Below are positions 25,495-34,249 of a stretch of 64,000 bases of DNA, one piece after another. The stretch is taken from assembly GCA_943331295.2 (NCBI GenBank), contig CALQLA020000026.1, positions 1 through 64,000 of the forward strand. Reading direction: 5' to 3'. The notes beneath the pieces were generated by a model. The model worked only from the letters and a program-made list of their open reading frames with translations. It ran no database searches and was not told the origin of the DNA. Within the stretch, counting starts at the first letter, position 1, and each line of letters opens with the position of its first letter. The translations under genes were made by a program, and so were the position numbers. This DNA comes from Bordetella parapertussis. Its GTDB lineage: Bacteria; Pseudomonadota; Gammaproteobacteria; Burkholderiales; Casimicrobiaceae.

Positions 25495-26202
25495 TCAGCT
25501 CGTGCGGCCGAGCCAGCGCTGCGCCTTTTCCATCGCGATCAGTTCCGCGGCGCTGCCCATCCGCTCGTGCGCGGCTTCCGTCAGCGCGATCTGCAGGAGC
25601 TGCGCCGCCGCGAACGCGTCGCTGACCGCGTGGTGCCGCTCGCCACCCCCGAGGCCGAAGCGCACGAGCCAGTCGTCGAGCATCGTGCACTCGCTGTCCG
25701 GGAACAGCGCGGGCAGCAGGAACGCGAGGTCGATCCACGGCAGCTTCAGCGCCGCGCCGAGCGATGACTTCATCGACCGGTCGATCATCGGCCGGTCGAA
25801 TTCGGCGCGGAACGCGACGAGCGGGCACTTGCCGACATACTCGAGGAAATCGAGCATTCCCGAGGCCGGGTCGACGCCCCCGAGCTGGGTCTGGCCGCCG
25901 ATGCCGTGGATGAGGATGTTGTCATCGGCGCTGGCGCGGTGCTGCCGCAGCACGGTCTCGAAGCAGTCGCCGAGCCCGAGGCAGCCTTCGGACACCGCGG
26001 CGGCGCCGATCGCGATGACGTTGTCGCGGTCGAGGTCGAGCCCGGTGGTCTCGGTGTCGACGACGACGTAGCGCATCCGCGCATGCGGGAGGTCGAGGTC
26101 GACCGCCGGCCGCGCGCGCCAAGCGGCAAGCCGCTGCGCGTGCTCGCCGCCCACCTTCGGGCCGCCGCGGAGCAGCCCCAGCGCCCTGTCGACAATGCTC
26201 AT
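25495..26202 (-). CDS. DnaQ-like 3'-5' exonuclease
   Basis: A 235-residue DEDDh exonuclease. Exo I is VVVDTETTGLDL, Exo II is around VAFRAEFDRPMID, and Exo III is HHAVSDAFAAAQLL. It resembles the epsilon subunit of DNA polymerase III, but the N-terminal 40 residues and its place downstream of a CBS/DUF294 gene put it with the DnaQ-like proteins that often accompany acetate-symporter operons. It lies 16 bp after the DUF294 gene. Confidence 0.9.
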   Translation of the reverse strand: MSIVDRALGLLRGGPKVGGEHAQRLAAWRARPAVDLDLPHARMRYVVVDTETTGLDLDRDNVIAIGAAAVSEGCLGLGDCFETVLRQHRASADDNILIHGIGGQTQLGGVDPASGMLDFLEYVGKCPLVAFRAEFDRPMIDRSMKSSLGAALKLPWIDLAFLLPALFPDSECTMLDDWLVRFGLGGGERHHAVSDAFAAAQLLQIALTEAAHERMGSAAELIAMEKAQRWLGRTS

Positions 26203-26218
26203 CGATCCGTCGCTCCGT

Positions 26219-28111
26219 TCACGTCTGGAACGACCGCCGCAGCTCCTGCTGCAGCAGCTTCGCCTGGCGGAAGGTTTCCTTCAGCATCCGCTGGTCGACG
26301 TCGTTCAGCGCGTACGGGTCGATCCGATTGGCGGCGCCTCCCGCGGCAGCCAGGTGCTGCTGGCGCAGCCGCAGCATCTGCAGGAACTGGAAGCCCTCGA
26401 GCAGGGCGGCGACGTGGCGTTCCGGGATCGACAGGCGGGCGGCGGCGAGGCGCAGCCGGGCCGCGGTGCCGGTCTCGGCGATGCCGTAGGCGAGCGCATA
26501 GACACGCGCCGCGTCGACGAAGATGCGCACCCCGCGCGTCTTGAGGTCGATCGTTCCCTTGCGCCCCTCCGCGTCGTCGTCGGTCGCGAACGCGCGGATG
26601 AGGCCCAGCGGGGGATCGGACTGCAGCGCGTTCTGTGTCATGAGGCGCAGGAAGATCCGACTCTCCTGCGTGTACCTGAAGAGCCATTCGCGCAGCCCGT
26701 CGGTCAGCGTGGTGTCGCCGTAGAGCGCACGGAAGTCGAACACGATGTTGGCGTTGAGGAGCGCCTCGGGCGTCGGTTCGCGCAGCCAGTCGAGGAAGCG
26801 TGCCTTCCATTCGTCGACCGACAGGCACATCTTCGGGTTGCCTGCCATCACGTTGCCGGTGCACAGCGGGAACCCGAGCGCGTCGAGCTCGGCGTTGATG
26901 TCCGCGGCGAAAGCCAGCAGCGCCGGCCGCCGGCGCTCGGCGTCGGCGGCGTCCGTCGCCGCGAACACCAGCGCGTTGTCCTGGTCCGTGGCGAACGTCT
27001 GCTCGCCCCGTCCTTCGCTGCCGAGCGCCATCCAGCACCAGCCGCTGCCGGGGAGCTCATGGCGCTCCAGCGCGAGCTCGATCACGCGGCGCGAGAGCTG
27101 GTCGTTGAGCGCGGCGATCGTCCGGGTCAGCGGCTCGGCGGCGACACCCTGCGCGAGCAGGTTGCGGGTGAGGAGCCGGATGTCGTCGGCGGCGTGGCGC
27201 AGCCCGTCGCGGTTGCGCGCCTTGCGCACGGTCTGGCCCACGGTGCGCATCGATACGCGTTGCAGCGCGAACAGGTCGCGCTCCGACACCAGCCCGGCCA
27301 CGCGCTGCCCGTCGACGACGATGAGCTGCCGGATCGCGCGTTCCGCGATCAGCTGGAGCGCCTCGTACGCGGTGGCAGTCGCCGGCAGCGTCACCGCCGG
27401 CGCCGACATCACCTCCCGGACCGGCGTCGACAGCGGCTTGCCCGCCAGCACGACCCGCCGCAGCAGGTCGATCAGCGTGAAGATGCCGAGTGGCTCGCCA
27501 TCGGCGCCGACGATGATGAGGGTGCGGACGGCGGACTCGTCCATCAGCTTCAGCGCATCGACGAGGGGGGCGTCCGCGCTCGCTGTGACGGGCGGGCGGC
27601 GGATGACGTCGGACAGCGGCCCGGTCAGCGTCTGCTGGTCGGTCGCCGCCTGGCTGTACTGGCCCTGCAGCCGCGACAGCGACTGCTTCAGCGTCTCGGT
27701 GATCGCCTGCGTGCAGAACCGCTCGAACTCCGGCGAGCCCCGGCGCAGCGCGATGAAGTCGTCGCGGGGCAGCAGGTAGCAGAACGTGTCCTCCACCGCG
27801 TGATAGACGCGCGTCGTCGGGCCGCCGGCCGACAGCGCCCCGACCGGGAAGAGCTCGCCGGGGCTCAGCATCGGGTCGGGCTCGGCGTTGGGATTGCCGG
27901 GGCGGCTGCCGACGAGCCCCCGGTGGATGATGTGGAGATGCTTCACCGCGCCCATCTGCGGGTTGAGGATCGCCGCATCCTTCGCGAAATAGGCGAGTTT
28001 CAGCTTTGGCACCAGCGCCGCGAGGGTCTCGTCGCTGATCCGGTTGAACGGCGTGTGCTGGCGCAGGAATGCCGTCGTCGTGGCGACGACCAGCGGTGGC
28101 GGTGCGGTCAT
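26219..28111 (-). CDS. cNMP-binding/CBS/DUF294 nucleotidyltransferase-like regulator
   Basis: A 630-residue multidomain protein. Residues about 10-140 form a cyclic-nucleotide-binding-like fold, and about 165-290 hold two CBS repeats (VRTLIIVGADGEPLGIFTLIDLL and IRQLIVVDGQRVAGLVSERDLF). About 330-470 is the DUF294 nucleotidyltransferase-like domain with GSEGRGEQTFATDQDNAL, and the rest is DUF294_C. The set is often linked to sodium/acetate symporters and is thought to sense nucleotide state and adjust transport. The ATG at 28111 is chosen because the in-frame extension to 28168 reads through the terminator region. Confidence 0.9.
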   Translation of the reverse strand: MTAPPPLVVATTTAFLRQHTPFNRISDETLAALVPKLKLAYFAKDAAILNPQMGAVKHLHIIHRGLVGSRPGNPNAEPDPMLSPGELFPVGALSAGGPTTRVYHAVEDTFCYLLPRDDFIALRRGSPEFERFCTQAITETLKQSLSRLQGQYSQAATDQQTLTGPLSDVIRRPPVTASADAPLVDALKLMDESAVRTLIIVGADGEPLGIFTLIDLLRRVVLAGKPLSTPVREVMSAPAVTLPATATAYEALQLIAERAIRQLIVVDGQRVAGLVSERDLFALQRVSMRTVGQTVRKARNRDGLRHAADDIRLLTRNLLAQGVAAEPLTRTIAALNDQLSRRVIELALERHELPGSGWCWMALGSEGRGEQTFATDQDNALVFAATDAADAERRRPALLAFAADINAELDALGFPLCTGNVMAGNPKMCLSVDEWKARFLDWLREPTPEALLNANIVFDFRALYGDTTLTDGLREWLFRYTQESRIFLRLMTQNALQSDPPLGLIRAFATDDDAEGRKGTIDLKTRGVRIFVDAARVYALAYGIAETGTAARLRLAAARLSIPERHVAALLEGFQFLQMLRLRQQHLAAAGGAANRIDPYALNDVDQRMLKETFRQAKLLQQELRRSFQT

Positions 28112-28170
28112 GGTGTGCTCGATCGGTTGATGACGCGAGGAACGGCGGGGCGTCGCCGGCGCCCACAAGC

Positions 28171-28200
28171 AAAAACCCCCGCGTGAGGCGGGGGCCTTTG
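28171..28200 (-). terminator. Rho-independent terminator after the symporter gene
   Basis: On the minus strand the sequence is GGCCCCCGCC, loop TCAC, GCGGGGG, then TTTTT: a strong GC hairpin with a U-run. It lies 24 bp beyond the symporter stop and 60 bp before the DUF294 start, so it should reduce read-through into the regulator and exonuclease genes. Confidence 0.85.
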
Positions 28201-28223
28201 CCGTGCGGACGCCTGGCCAGGCG

Positions 28224-30125
28224 TCAGTGTGCCGCCGCCTTGGACGCGAGGATGCCGGTGTTCTGGCGCGCGTACAGCTCGTCCCACATGTCGTCGGCGC
28301 GCTTGTCGCGATACAGCAGCGAGCCGATGATCACCGCCAGGAAGCCCAGCGGGATCGAGATGATCCCCGGGTTGCGTAGTTCGAACAGCGGCTTCTCGAG
28401 CCCCACCAGGCTGGTGTCGTCGCCCTTGAACTTGTCGAGCGTGCCCTTGGCCGCGGCGACGTCCTTCTCCGCGCCGGCGATCGCCTTCTGCACCTTGGCC
28501 TTCGTCGCGTCGTCCGCGGCGGCTTCCATGTCGGCCTTGAGCTTCTCCAGCTTGGCAGGGGCGGCGTCGACGACCTTCTGCGCCGCGGCCTTGATCGGCT
28601 TCGGATAGGTCATGTTCGGCGACACCAGCACCAGCACGATCGCCGTAAAGGTGCCGACGATCATGCCGAGCACGATGCCGCCGGTGTTGCAGCGGCGCCA
28701 GTAGAGCGTCAGCAGCACGCACGGGAAGTTGGCCGAGGCCGCCACCGCGAACGCCAGCGCGACGAGGTGGGCGACGTTCTGGCCCTTCGCCGCGATGCCG
28801 ATGCCGATGGCCATCGCGCCCACGATGACGGTCGCGATCCGCGCCGCCTTGACCTGCTCCTGCGGGGAGACGTGCTCTTCGCGGATCACGCCGACCCAGA
28901 GGTCGTGCGCCATCGCCGATGCGGCGGCGAGCACGAGGCCCGCGACCACGGCGACGATGGTCGCGAACGCGACGGCGGCGACGAACGCCAGCATGAAGTT
29001 GCCGAGCAGCGAATCGGCGCCGCCGCCCAGCGCCTGCGCGAGCAGCGGGGCGGCCATGTTGCCGCCGGCGTCCACGGCGCGGATCTGGTCGGCGCCGACC
29101 TTCATCGCCGCGCCCATGCCGAGGAACAGCGTCAGCACGTAGAAGCCGCCGATGATTCCCATCGCCCAGAGCACCGACTTACGCGCGGCCTGCGCCGTCG
29201 GCACGGTGAAGAAGCGCATCAGGATGTGCGGCAGGCCGGCGGTGCCGAAGACGAGCGCCATGCCCAGCGAGATCTGGTCGATCGGCGCCTTGAACAGGAG
29301 GCCCGGCTCGAGGAAGCGCTGACCGAGGTCGGTCGGCGACATGCCCTTAGCGCCGTCGCCCAGGATCTGCGCCACCCGTGCCTGCACCTTGGCGTCGCCG
29401 ATCACGTTGGTCAGGAAGTCGCCGAAGAACCCGTATTGCGACCAGACCATGATCACCAGCACGATCGACGCCATCACCAGCAGCACCGCCTTGATGATCT
29501 GCACCCACGTCGTCGCGACCATGCCGCCGAACAGCACGTAGCCCAGCATCAGCACGCCGACGACCACGACCGAGATTTCATAGTCGATGCCGATCAGCGT
29601 CTTCACCAGCACGCCGCCGCCGACCATCTGCGCGGTCAGGTAGAACGTCGAGACCGTGATCACCGAGAGGGCGCCGACGATCCGCGTGGCCCTCGGGTTG
29701 TTGCGGTAGGCGAGGATGTCGGCCAGCGTGTACTTGCCGATGTTGCGGCAGGGCTCGGCGATCACCAGCAGCACGGTGATGTACGCGACCAGCCAGCCCA
29801 CCGAATACATGAAGCCGTCATAGCCCCAGATCGAGATCAGGCCGGCGATGCCGAGGAACGACGCCGCCGACAGGTAGTCGCCGGCGATCGCCCAGCCGTT
29901 CTGCAGCCCGGACACTCCGCCACCGGCGGTATAGAAGTCGGCCGCGCTCTTGACGCGCTTCGCCGCGAGGTAGGTCACGAACATCGTCATCGCAATGATG
30001 ACGCCGAACACGAGGAACGTCAGCCAGCGCCACTTCTCCGCCACGGCGCCCTGCGCGAGCGCGGGCGTGGCTACGGCCGACAGCGCGACGAAACCGGCGA
30101 AGAAGGCAATCCGGCGCGAGCTCAT
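28224..30125 (-). CDS. Sodium:solute symporter, ActP-like, with a charged insertion
   Basis: A 633-residue SSS-family transporter with a signal-like N-terminus (MSSRRIAFFAGFVALSAVA). Core segments VKSAADFYTAGGGVSGLQNG, GDYLSAASFLGIAGLI and GTAGLPHILMRFFTVPTAQAARKS match acetate permease ActP. It should import acetate or similar monocarboxylates with Na+. It is about 80 residues longer than E. coli ActP; much of the excess is an Ala/Lys-rich, predicted helical insert at about 508-570 (AAAQKVVDAAPAKLEKLKAD and onward). Its start overlaps the DUF485 stop by 4 bp. Confidence 0.9.
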   Translation of the reverse strand: MSSRRIAFFAGFVALSAVATPALAQGAVAEKWRWLTFLVFGVIIAMTMFVTYLAAKRVKSAADFYTAGGGVSGLQNGWAIAGDYLSAASFLGIAGLISIWGYDGFMYSVGWLVAYITVLLVIAEPCRNIGKYTLADILAYRNNPRATRIVGALSVITVSTFYLTAQMVGGGVLVKTLIGIDYEISVVVVGVLMLGYVLFGGMVATTWVQIIKAVLLVMASIVLVIMVWSQYGFFGDFLTNVIGDAKVQARVAQILGDGAKGMSPTDLGQRFLEPGLLFKAPIDQISLGMALVFGTAGLPHILMRFFTVPTAQAARKSVLWAMGIIGGFYVLTLFLGMGAAMKVGADQIRAVDAGGNMAAPLLAQALGGGADSLLGNFMLAFVAAVAFATIVAVVAGLVLAAASAMAHDLWVGVIREEHVSPQEQVKAARIATVIVGAMAIGIGIAAKGQNVAHLVALAFAVAASANFPCVLLTLYWRRCNTGGIVLGMIVGTFTAIVLVLVSPNMTYPKPIKAAAQKVVDAAPAKLEKLKADMEAAADDATKAKVQKAIAGAEKDVAAAKGTLDKFKGDDTSLVGLEKPLFELRNPGIISIPLGFLAVIIGSLLYRDKRADDMWDELYARQNTGILASKAAAH

Positions 30126-30454
30126 TTCTTCCTCCCCATCATCTTTTCGGCGTCGCGGACGATCTCGGCTGCCTCGACGTCGAACTCGGAGTTGGCCTTG
30201 TGCGCATAGTAGAAGGCGATGCCCCACGCGACGACGAACTCCGACATCGCGAACAGGAGGCCGACGTTGACGGGGCCGAAGACCTTGACCTTGAACAGGT
30301 CCTGGAAGTACGCGGCGCCGATCGGCAGCAGGAAGTAATAAACGACGGAGAAGACCATCAGGCCCCAGAGGAACGCGGTCTTCTTGCGGTGAAGTGCCTG
30401 GAATCGTGGATCGGCGACGATCGCCTTCCAGTCCATTCCGGTGGTGTCGGTCAT
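30122..30454 (-). CDS. DUF485 membrane protein (YjcH-like)
   Basis: A 110-residue protein with two hydrophobic helices, FLWGLMVFSVVYYFLLPIGA and GLLFAMSEFVVAWGIAFYYA, preceded by WKAIVADPRFQALHRKKTAF, the DUF485 signature. As in yjcH-actP, it is the small partner immediately upstream of the symporter and overlaps it (ATGA). Its role is unknown, probably assembly or regulation. The start at 30454 follows GGGGG on the minus strand. Confidence 0.88.
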   Translation of the reverse strand: MTDTTGMDWKAIVADPRFQALHRKKTAFLWGLMVFSVVYYFLLPIGAAYFQDLFKVKVFGPVNVGLLFAMSEFVVAWGIAFYYAHKANSEFDVEAAEIVRDAEKMMGRKK

Positions 30455-30545
30455 GAATCCCCCTGAGATTGTCGGCATTGTCGTCGCCGGCGAGCCCGCT
30501 TCATTGCGAACGCGCGTATTGGCGCATAACGGCCTGCTCTGCGGT

Positions 30546-30559
30546 TTGATTTGGGTCAA
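30546..30559. promoter_or_regulatory. FNR/ANR-like palindrome (symporter side)
   Basis: TTGATTTGGGTCAA matches the FNR consensus TTGAT-N4-ATCAA at nine of ten fixed bases. It lies 92 bp before the DUF485 start codon, compatible with anaerobic or redox control of the symporter operon. It is a prediction from sequence only. Confidence 0.55.
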
Positions 30560-30655
30560 CCAACTTCCAGTCATCGGACGGGTGCGCCGGACACCGGAAA
30601 TCGTGGCGAGGACGTGCCGGGTTGCGCGGGGCCGCCGCGACTCATACCGATTCTC

Positions 30656-30669
30656 TTGATCTTTCTCAA
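30656..30669. promoter_or_regulatory. FNR/ANR-like palindrome (nqr side)
   Basis: TTGATCTTTCTCAA matches TTGAT-N4-ATCAA at nine of ten fixed bases, inside a perfect CTTGA-N6-TCAAG palindrome at 30655-30670. It lies about 125 bp before nqrA and may place the Na+-NQR operon under oxygen-responsive control. Confidence 0.55.
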
Positions 30670-30794
30670 GATATGGGCGCGCGCTCGCCGCTAGTCTGCA
30701 CGCTGGCGGAGGGGAAGCTTCCCACGCCCCGGCAGAAAAAAGAGGAACGCCGCGGCGACGTGGACGCCCCGGCCGGACCGGAGGAGAAGTCGGC

Positions 30795-32165
30795 TTGGCA
30801 TTGCACCGCATCGCACGGGGTCTCGATCTGCCGCTCGCGGGCGAGCCCGCGGCGCGCATCGACGCGGCCGCGCCGCCGTCGCGTGTGGCGCTCGTCGCCG
30901 CCGACTACCCGGGATTGAAGCCGGCGCTGCTGGTGCAGGAGGGCGAGCGCGTGCGCCGCGGCCAGCCGCTGTTCGAGGACCGGGCGACCCCCGGGGTCCG
31001 CTACACGGCGCCGGCGGCCGGCACCGTGGCGGCGATCAACCGCGGCGACATGCGCGCCTTCCGGTCGCTCGTCATCGACGTCGCCGACGACGAGGGGGCC
31101 GACGCCGCCATGCCGTTCGCGAGCCATGCCGGCCTGGCACCCGCGGCGATGGATGCCGACACCGTCCGCGCGCTGCTCGTCGAATCTGGGCTGTGGACCG
31201 CCTTTCGCGCGCGGCCGTTCAGCCGCGTCCCCGCGCCGTCGACGGCGCCGCACGCGATCTTCATCACCGCGATCGACACCCACCCCCACGCGCCGCCGGT
31301 GGATCTCGTGATCGCGGGCCGCGAGGAGGACTTCGCGACCGGCGTGCGGGCCGTTGCCCGGCTTTGCGCGGGCACCACCTACGTCTGCAAGGCGGCGGGG
31401 TCCTTGGTGACTGCGCCCGCCGGCGAGCGGATCGCCGTCGAGGAGTTCGCCGGGCCCCATCCGGCGGGCACGCCCGGCGTGCACATCCATCATCTCGCCC
31501 CGGTGCATCCGGGACGGACCGTCTGGCACATCGGCTACCAGGACGTGCTGGCGATCGGCCGCCTCGTCGCCACGGGCAGGCTCGACGTCGAGCGCGTGAT
31601 CTCGGTCGCCGGGCCGGGGGCGCGCGACCCGCGGCTCCTGCGCGTGCGGCTGGGCGCGGCGACCGATCCGCTGGCGGCGACCGAAGCGAAGCCCGGCGCG
31701 CAGCGCGTCATCTCGGGCTCGGTGCTCGACGGCCGCACCGCGCAGGGTGACGTCCTGGGCTACCTCGGCCGCTATCACCGGCAGGTCGCGATCGTGCCCG
31801 AAGGCCCGCAGCGCGAGCTGTTCGGCTGGATCGCGCCCGGCGCCGGCAAGTTCTCGATCTGGGGCGTGGTGCTGGGCCACTGGTCCAAGGCGCGGCGGCT
31901 CGCGCTCACCACCACCACCAACGGCAGCCCACGGTCGATGGTGCCCATCGGCGCATTCGAGCGCGTGCTGCCGATGGACCTGATGCCGACGTTCCTGCTG
32001 CGCGCGCTCATCACCCGCAACCTCGAATGGGCCGAGGAACTGGGCGTGCTGGAACTCGACGAGGAGGATCTCTCGCTGTGCACGTTCGTGTGCCCCGGCA
32101 AGGTCGAGTACGGGCCGCTGCTGCGCGACATGCTGACGCGCCTCGAGAAGGAGCAGGCGTCATGA
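30795..32165 (+). CDS. nqrA: Na+-translocating NADH:quinone reductase subunit A
   Basis: A 456-residue peripheral subunit of Na+-NQR, involved in quinone interaction on the cytoplasmic side. It begins IARGLDLPLAGEP, the hallmark of NqrA, and has PALLVQEGERVRRGQPLFED, YTAPAAGTVAAINRG and a C-terminal CTFVCPGKVEYGPLLRDML. The start is an unusual TTG at 30795, preferred because GGAGGAG lies about 9 bases upstream and no in-frame ATG precedes the conserved region. Its TGA overlaps the ATG of a 77-bp repeat (ATGA at 32162). Confidence 0.95.
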   Translation: MALHRIARGLDLPLAGEPAARIDAAAPPSRVALVAADYPGLKPALLVQEGERVRRGQPLFEDRATPGVRYTAPAAGTVAAINRGDMRAFRSLVIDVADDEGADAAMPFASHAGLAPAAMDADTVRALLVESGLWTAFRARPFSRVPAPSTAPHAIFITAIDTHPHAPPVDLVIAGREEDFATGVRAVARLCAGTTYVCKAAGSLVTAPAGERIAVEEFAGPHPAGTPGVHIHHLAPVHPGRTVWHIGYQDVLAIGRLVATGRLDVERVISVAGPGARDPRLLRVRLGAATDPLAATEAKPGAQRVISGSVLDGRTAQGDVLGYLGRYHRQVAIVPEGPQRELFGWIAPGAGKFSIWGVVLGHWSKARRLALTTTTNGSPRSMVPIGAFERVLPMDLMPTFLLRALITRNLEWAEELGVLELDEEDLSLCTFVCPGKVEYGPLLRDMLTRLEKEQAS

Positions 32166-32238
32166 GCGCGCCGGGCCGCCCCAAGCGCGAATTGCTCCCC
32201 CTCGGGGGGAGGGCGTGCAGCGCCAAGGGGGCAGTTCA
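32162..32238. repeat. 77-bp junction repeat between nqrA and nqrB
   Basis: A single copy of the repeat family seen in tandem at 1-211. It starts at the ATGA that holds the nqrA stop and ends just before the nqrB ATG. Its 26-codon frame ([16 protein letters not shown] and onward) stops at a TGA that overlaps the nqrB ATG. CAAGGGGGC near its end is 7-9 bases before nqrB and can act as its ribosome site. Confidence 0.9.
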
Positions 32239-33471
32239 ATGAGCGGGCTGCGCGACCTGCTCGACCGCGTCGGGCACCATTTCGAGAAGGGCGGGCGCTT
32301 CGAGCGCCTGCATCCGCTCTGGGAAGCCGCCGACACGTTCTTCTACACGCCGGCCTCGGTGACCAAGGGCGGCGCGCACGTGCGCGACGCGCTCGACCTG
32401 AAGCGGATGATGATGCTGGTCGTCATCGCGACGCTGCCCTGCGTCTACATGGCGCTCTACAACACCGGGCTGCAGGCCAACCTGGTGCTCGACCCCGCCA
32501 AGACCGCGCTGCTCACCGGCTGGCGCCACGACGTGATCCGCTGGCTCGGCACGGGCTACTCGCCGGGCAGCGTGACGGCGTGCATCGTCCACGGCGCGCT
32601 GTACTTCCTGCCGCTCTACATCGTGACCATGGTCGTCGGGCTCTCGTGGGAGGTGTTGTTCGCAGTGGTGCGCAAGCTCGAGGTCAACGAGGGCTTCTTC
32701 GTCACCGGCATCCTGTTCCCGCTGATCCTCCCGCCGACGACGCCGCTGTGGCAGGCGGCGCTGGGCATCAGCTTCGGCGTCGTGCTGGGCAAGGAAGTGT
32801 TCGGCGGCACCGGGATGAACTTCATCAATCCCGCGCTCGCCGCGCGTGCATTCCTGTTCTTCGCGTATCCCGGCGACATCTCGGGCGACCGGGTCTGGAC
32901 CGCCGGCACGGCGGAGACGGCGATCGACGGTTTTTCCGGCGCGACGCTGCTGGCGCAGATGCGGCAGATGGCCGGCCCCTTCGCCGACCAGAACTTCTCC
33001 TGGATCAACGCGTTCGTCGGACTCGAGCCCGGGTCGATGGGCGAGACCTCGGCGCTCGCCTGCCTCGCCGGCGCCGTACTGCTGATCGTGACCGGGATCG
33101 GTTCCTGGCGGACGATGGCGGGCGTGGCCGCCGGCACGGTCGCGATGGCGTCGACGTTCAACGCCATCGGCAGCACGACCAACCCCTATTTCGCAGTGCC
33201 GTTCTGGTGGCACATGGTCGCCGGCGGTTGGGCGTTCGGCACCGTGTTCATGGCCACCGATCCCGTGACCTCGCCGTTCTCCAACGGCGGCAGGTGGATC
33301 TACGGCGCGCTGATCGGCGTGTTCATCGTGCTGGTGCGCACCGTCAATCCCGCCTACCCGGAGTCGGTGATGCTGGTGATCCTCTTCATGAACGTGATCG
33401 CGCCGCTGATCGACTACGGTTTCGTGCGGGCGAACGTCCGCCGCAGGCAGAAGCGCCGTGCCGAAAACTGA
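32239..33471 (+). CDS. nqrB: Na+-NQR subunit B
   Basis: A 410-residue membrane subunit with about 10 helices and covalently bound FMN. The flavinylation motif is DGFSGATLL with Thr 236, the same number as in Vibrio cholerae NqrB. Other matches are ALDLKRMMMLVVIATLPC, VNEGFFVTGILFPLILPP and GGTGMNFINPALAARAFLFF. It forms the Na+ path and takes electrons from NqrC. The ATG at 32239 directly follows the 77-bp repeat. It overlaps nqrC by 14 bp. Confidence 0.97.
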   Translation: MSGLRDLLDRVGHHFEKGGRFERLHPLWEAADTFFYTPASVTKGGAHVRDALDLKRMMMLVVIATLPCVYMALYNTGLQANLVLDPAKTALLTGWRHDVIRWLGTGYSPGSVTACIVHGALYFLPLYIVTMVVGLSWEVLFAVVRKLEVNEGFFVTGILFPLILPPTTPLWQAALGISFGVVLGKEVFGGTGMNFINPALAARAFLFFAYPGDISGDRVWTAGTAETAIDGFSGATLLAQMRQMAGPFADQNFSWINAFVGLEPGSMGETSALACLAGAVLLIVTGIGSWRTMAGVAAGTVAMASTFNAIGSTTNPYFAVPFWWHMVAGGWAFGTVFMATDPVTSPFSNGGRWIYGALIGVFIVLVRTVNPAYPESVMLVILFMNVIAPLIDYGFVRANVRRRQKRRAEN

Positions 33472-34249
33472 CACCACGCGCTACACGTTCATCTTCGCGA
33501 CGATCGTCTGCGTCGTGTGCGCGCTGCTGGTCGCCGTGTCGGCGGTCGGCTTCCGCGAGAAGCAGGAGACCAACGCGCTCCTGTACCGGCAGAAGAACGT
33601 GCTGCTGGCCGCGGGGCTGCTGAAGCCGGAAGAGGACCCGCCGGCGCGCGAGCTGCTGAAGATCTTCGACGAGAACATCCGGGTGCGCCTCGTCGACCTG
33701 GCCACCGGCGAACTGGTCCCGGCCGGAAAGCTCGACCCGAAGACCTACGACCAGAAGAAGGCGCGCAACGACCCGGTGCAGAGCCGGGCCGTCCCGGCCA
33801 ACAGCGCCGGCGTCGCGCGGCTGCCCACCTATGGCGCCGTCTACTTCGTGATGAAGAACGACGCGGCGCGGCTGGTGGTGCTGCCGATCGAGGGCGTCGG
33901 CATGTGGGGCACGCTGTACGGTTTCCTCGCCCTCGAGCCCGACGGCAATACGGTGCGCGGCCTCACCTACTACGACCAGAAGGAAACGCCGGGCCTGGGC
34001 GGGGAGATCGGCAACCCGAAGTGGCAGGCGGTGTGGAACGGCCGCAGGATCTACAACGAGAACTGGGAGCCGCAACTCGTCGTCATCAAGGGCAAGGCCG
34101 GCTCGCCCGACAAGGATCCGCTGCGCGTCGACGGCCTGTCCGGCGCCACGATCACGAGCAACGGCGTGTCGCGGCTGACTGCATTCTGGATGGGCAACGA
34201 CGGCTGGGGCCGCTTCCTCAAGCGGTTCCGCGAAGGAGCAAAGCCTTGA
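33458..34249 (+). CDS. nqrC: Na+-NQR subunit C
   Basis: A 263-residue subunit with one N-terminal membrane helix ([19 protein letters not shown]) and a periplasmic FMN domain. The flavinylation site is [13 protein letters not shown] with Thr 231. [19 protein letters not shown] is also typical. ApbE, encoded at 37514, would attach the FMN. The GTG start at 33458 lies inside the nqrB end, so translation is coupled. Its TGA overlaps the nqrD TTG. Confidence 0.97.
   Translation: MPKTDTTRYTFIFATIVCVVCALLVAVSAVGFREKQETNALLYRQKNVLLAAGLLKPEEDPPARELLKIFDENIRVRLVDLATGELVPAGKLDPKTYDQKKARNDPVQSRAVPANSAGVARLPTYGAVYFVMKNDAARLVVLPIEGVGMWGTLYGFLALEPDGNTVRGLTYYDQKETPGLGGEIGNPKWQAVWNGRRIYNENWEPQLVVIKGKAGSPDKDPLRVDGLSGATITSNGVSRLTAFWMGNDGWGRFLKRFREGAKP

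Larger units (their letters stand above)
30455..30794. promoter_or_regulatory. Divergent promoter region between the symporter and nqr operons
   Basis: This 340-bp gap is the longest non-coding stretch between intact operons. It is less GC-rich than the flanking genes and holds two FNR-like palindromes (30546-30559 and 30656-30669). A Shine-Dalgarno-like GGAGGAG lies near 30779-30786 before the TTG start of nqrA. No gene or hairpin terminator was seen in it. It probably contains both promoters. Confidence 0.7.

Noticed and set aside
26195-28186. Plus-strand open frame of 663 codons opposite the DUF294 gene
   Set aside because: Composition is typical of an antisense shadow and it has no motif.
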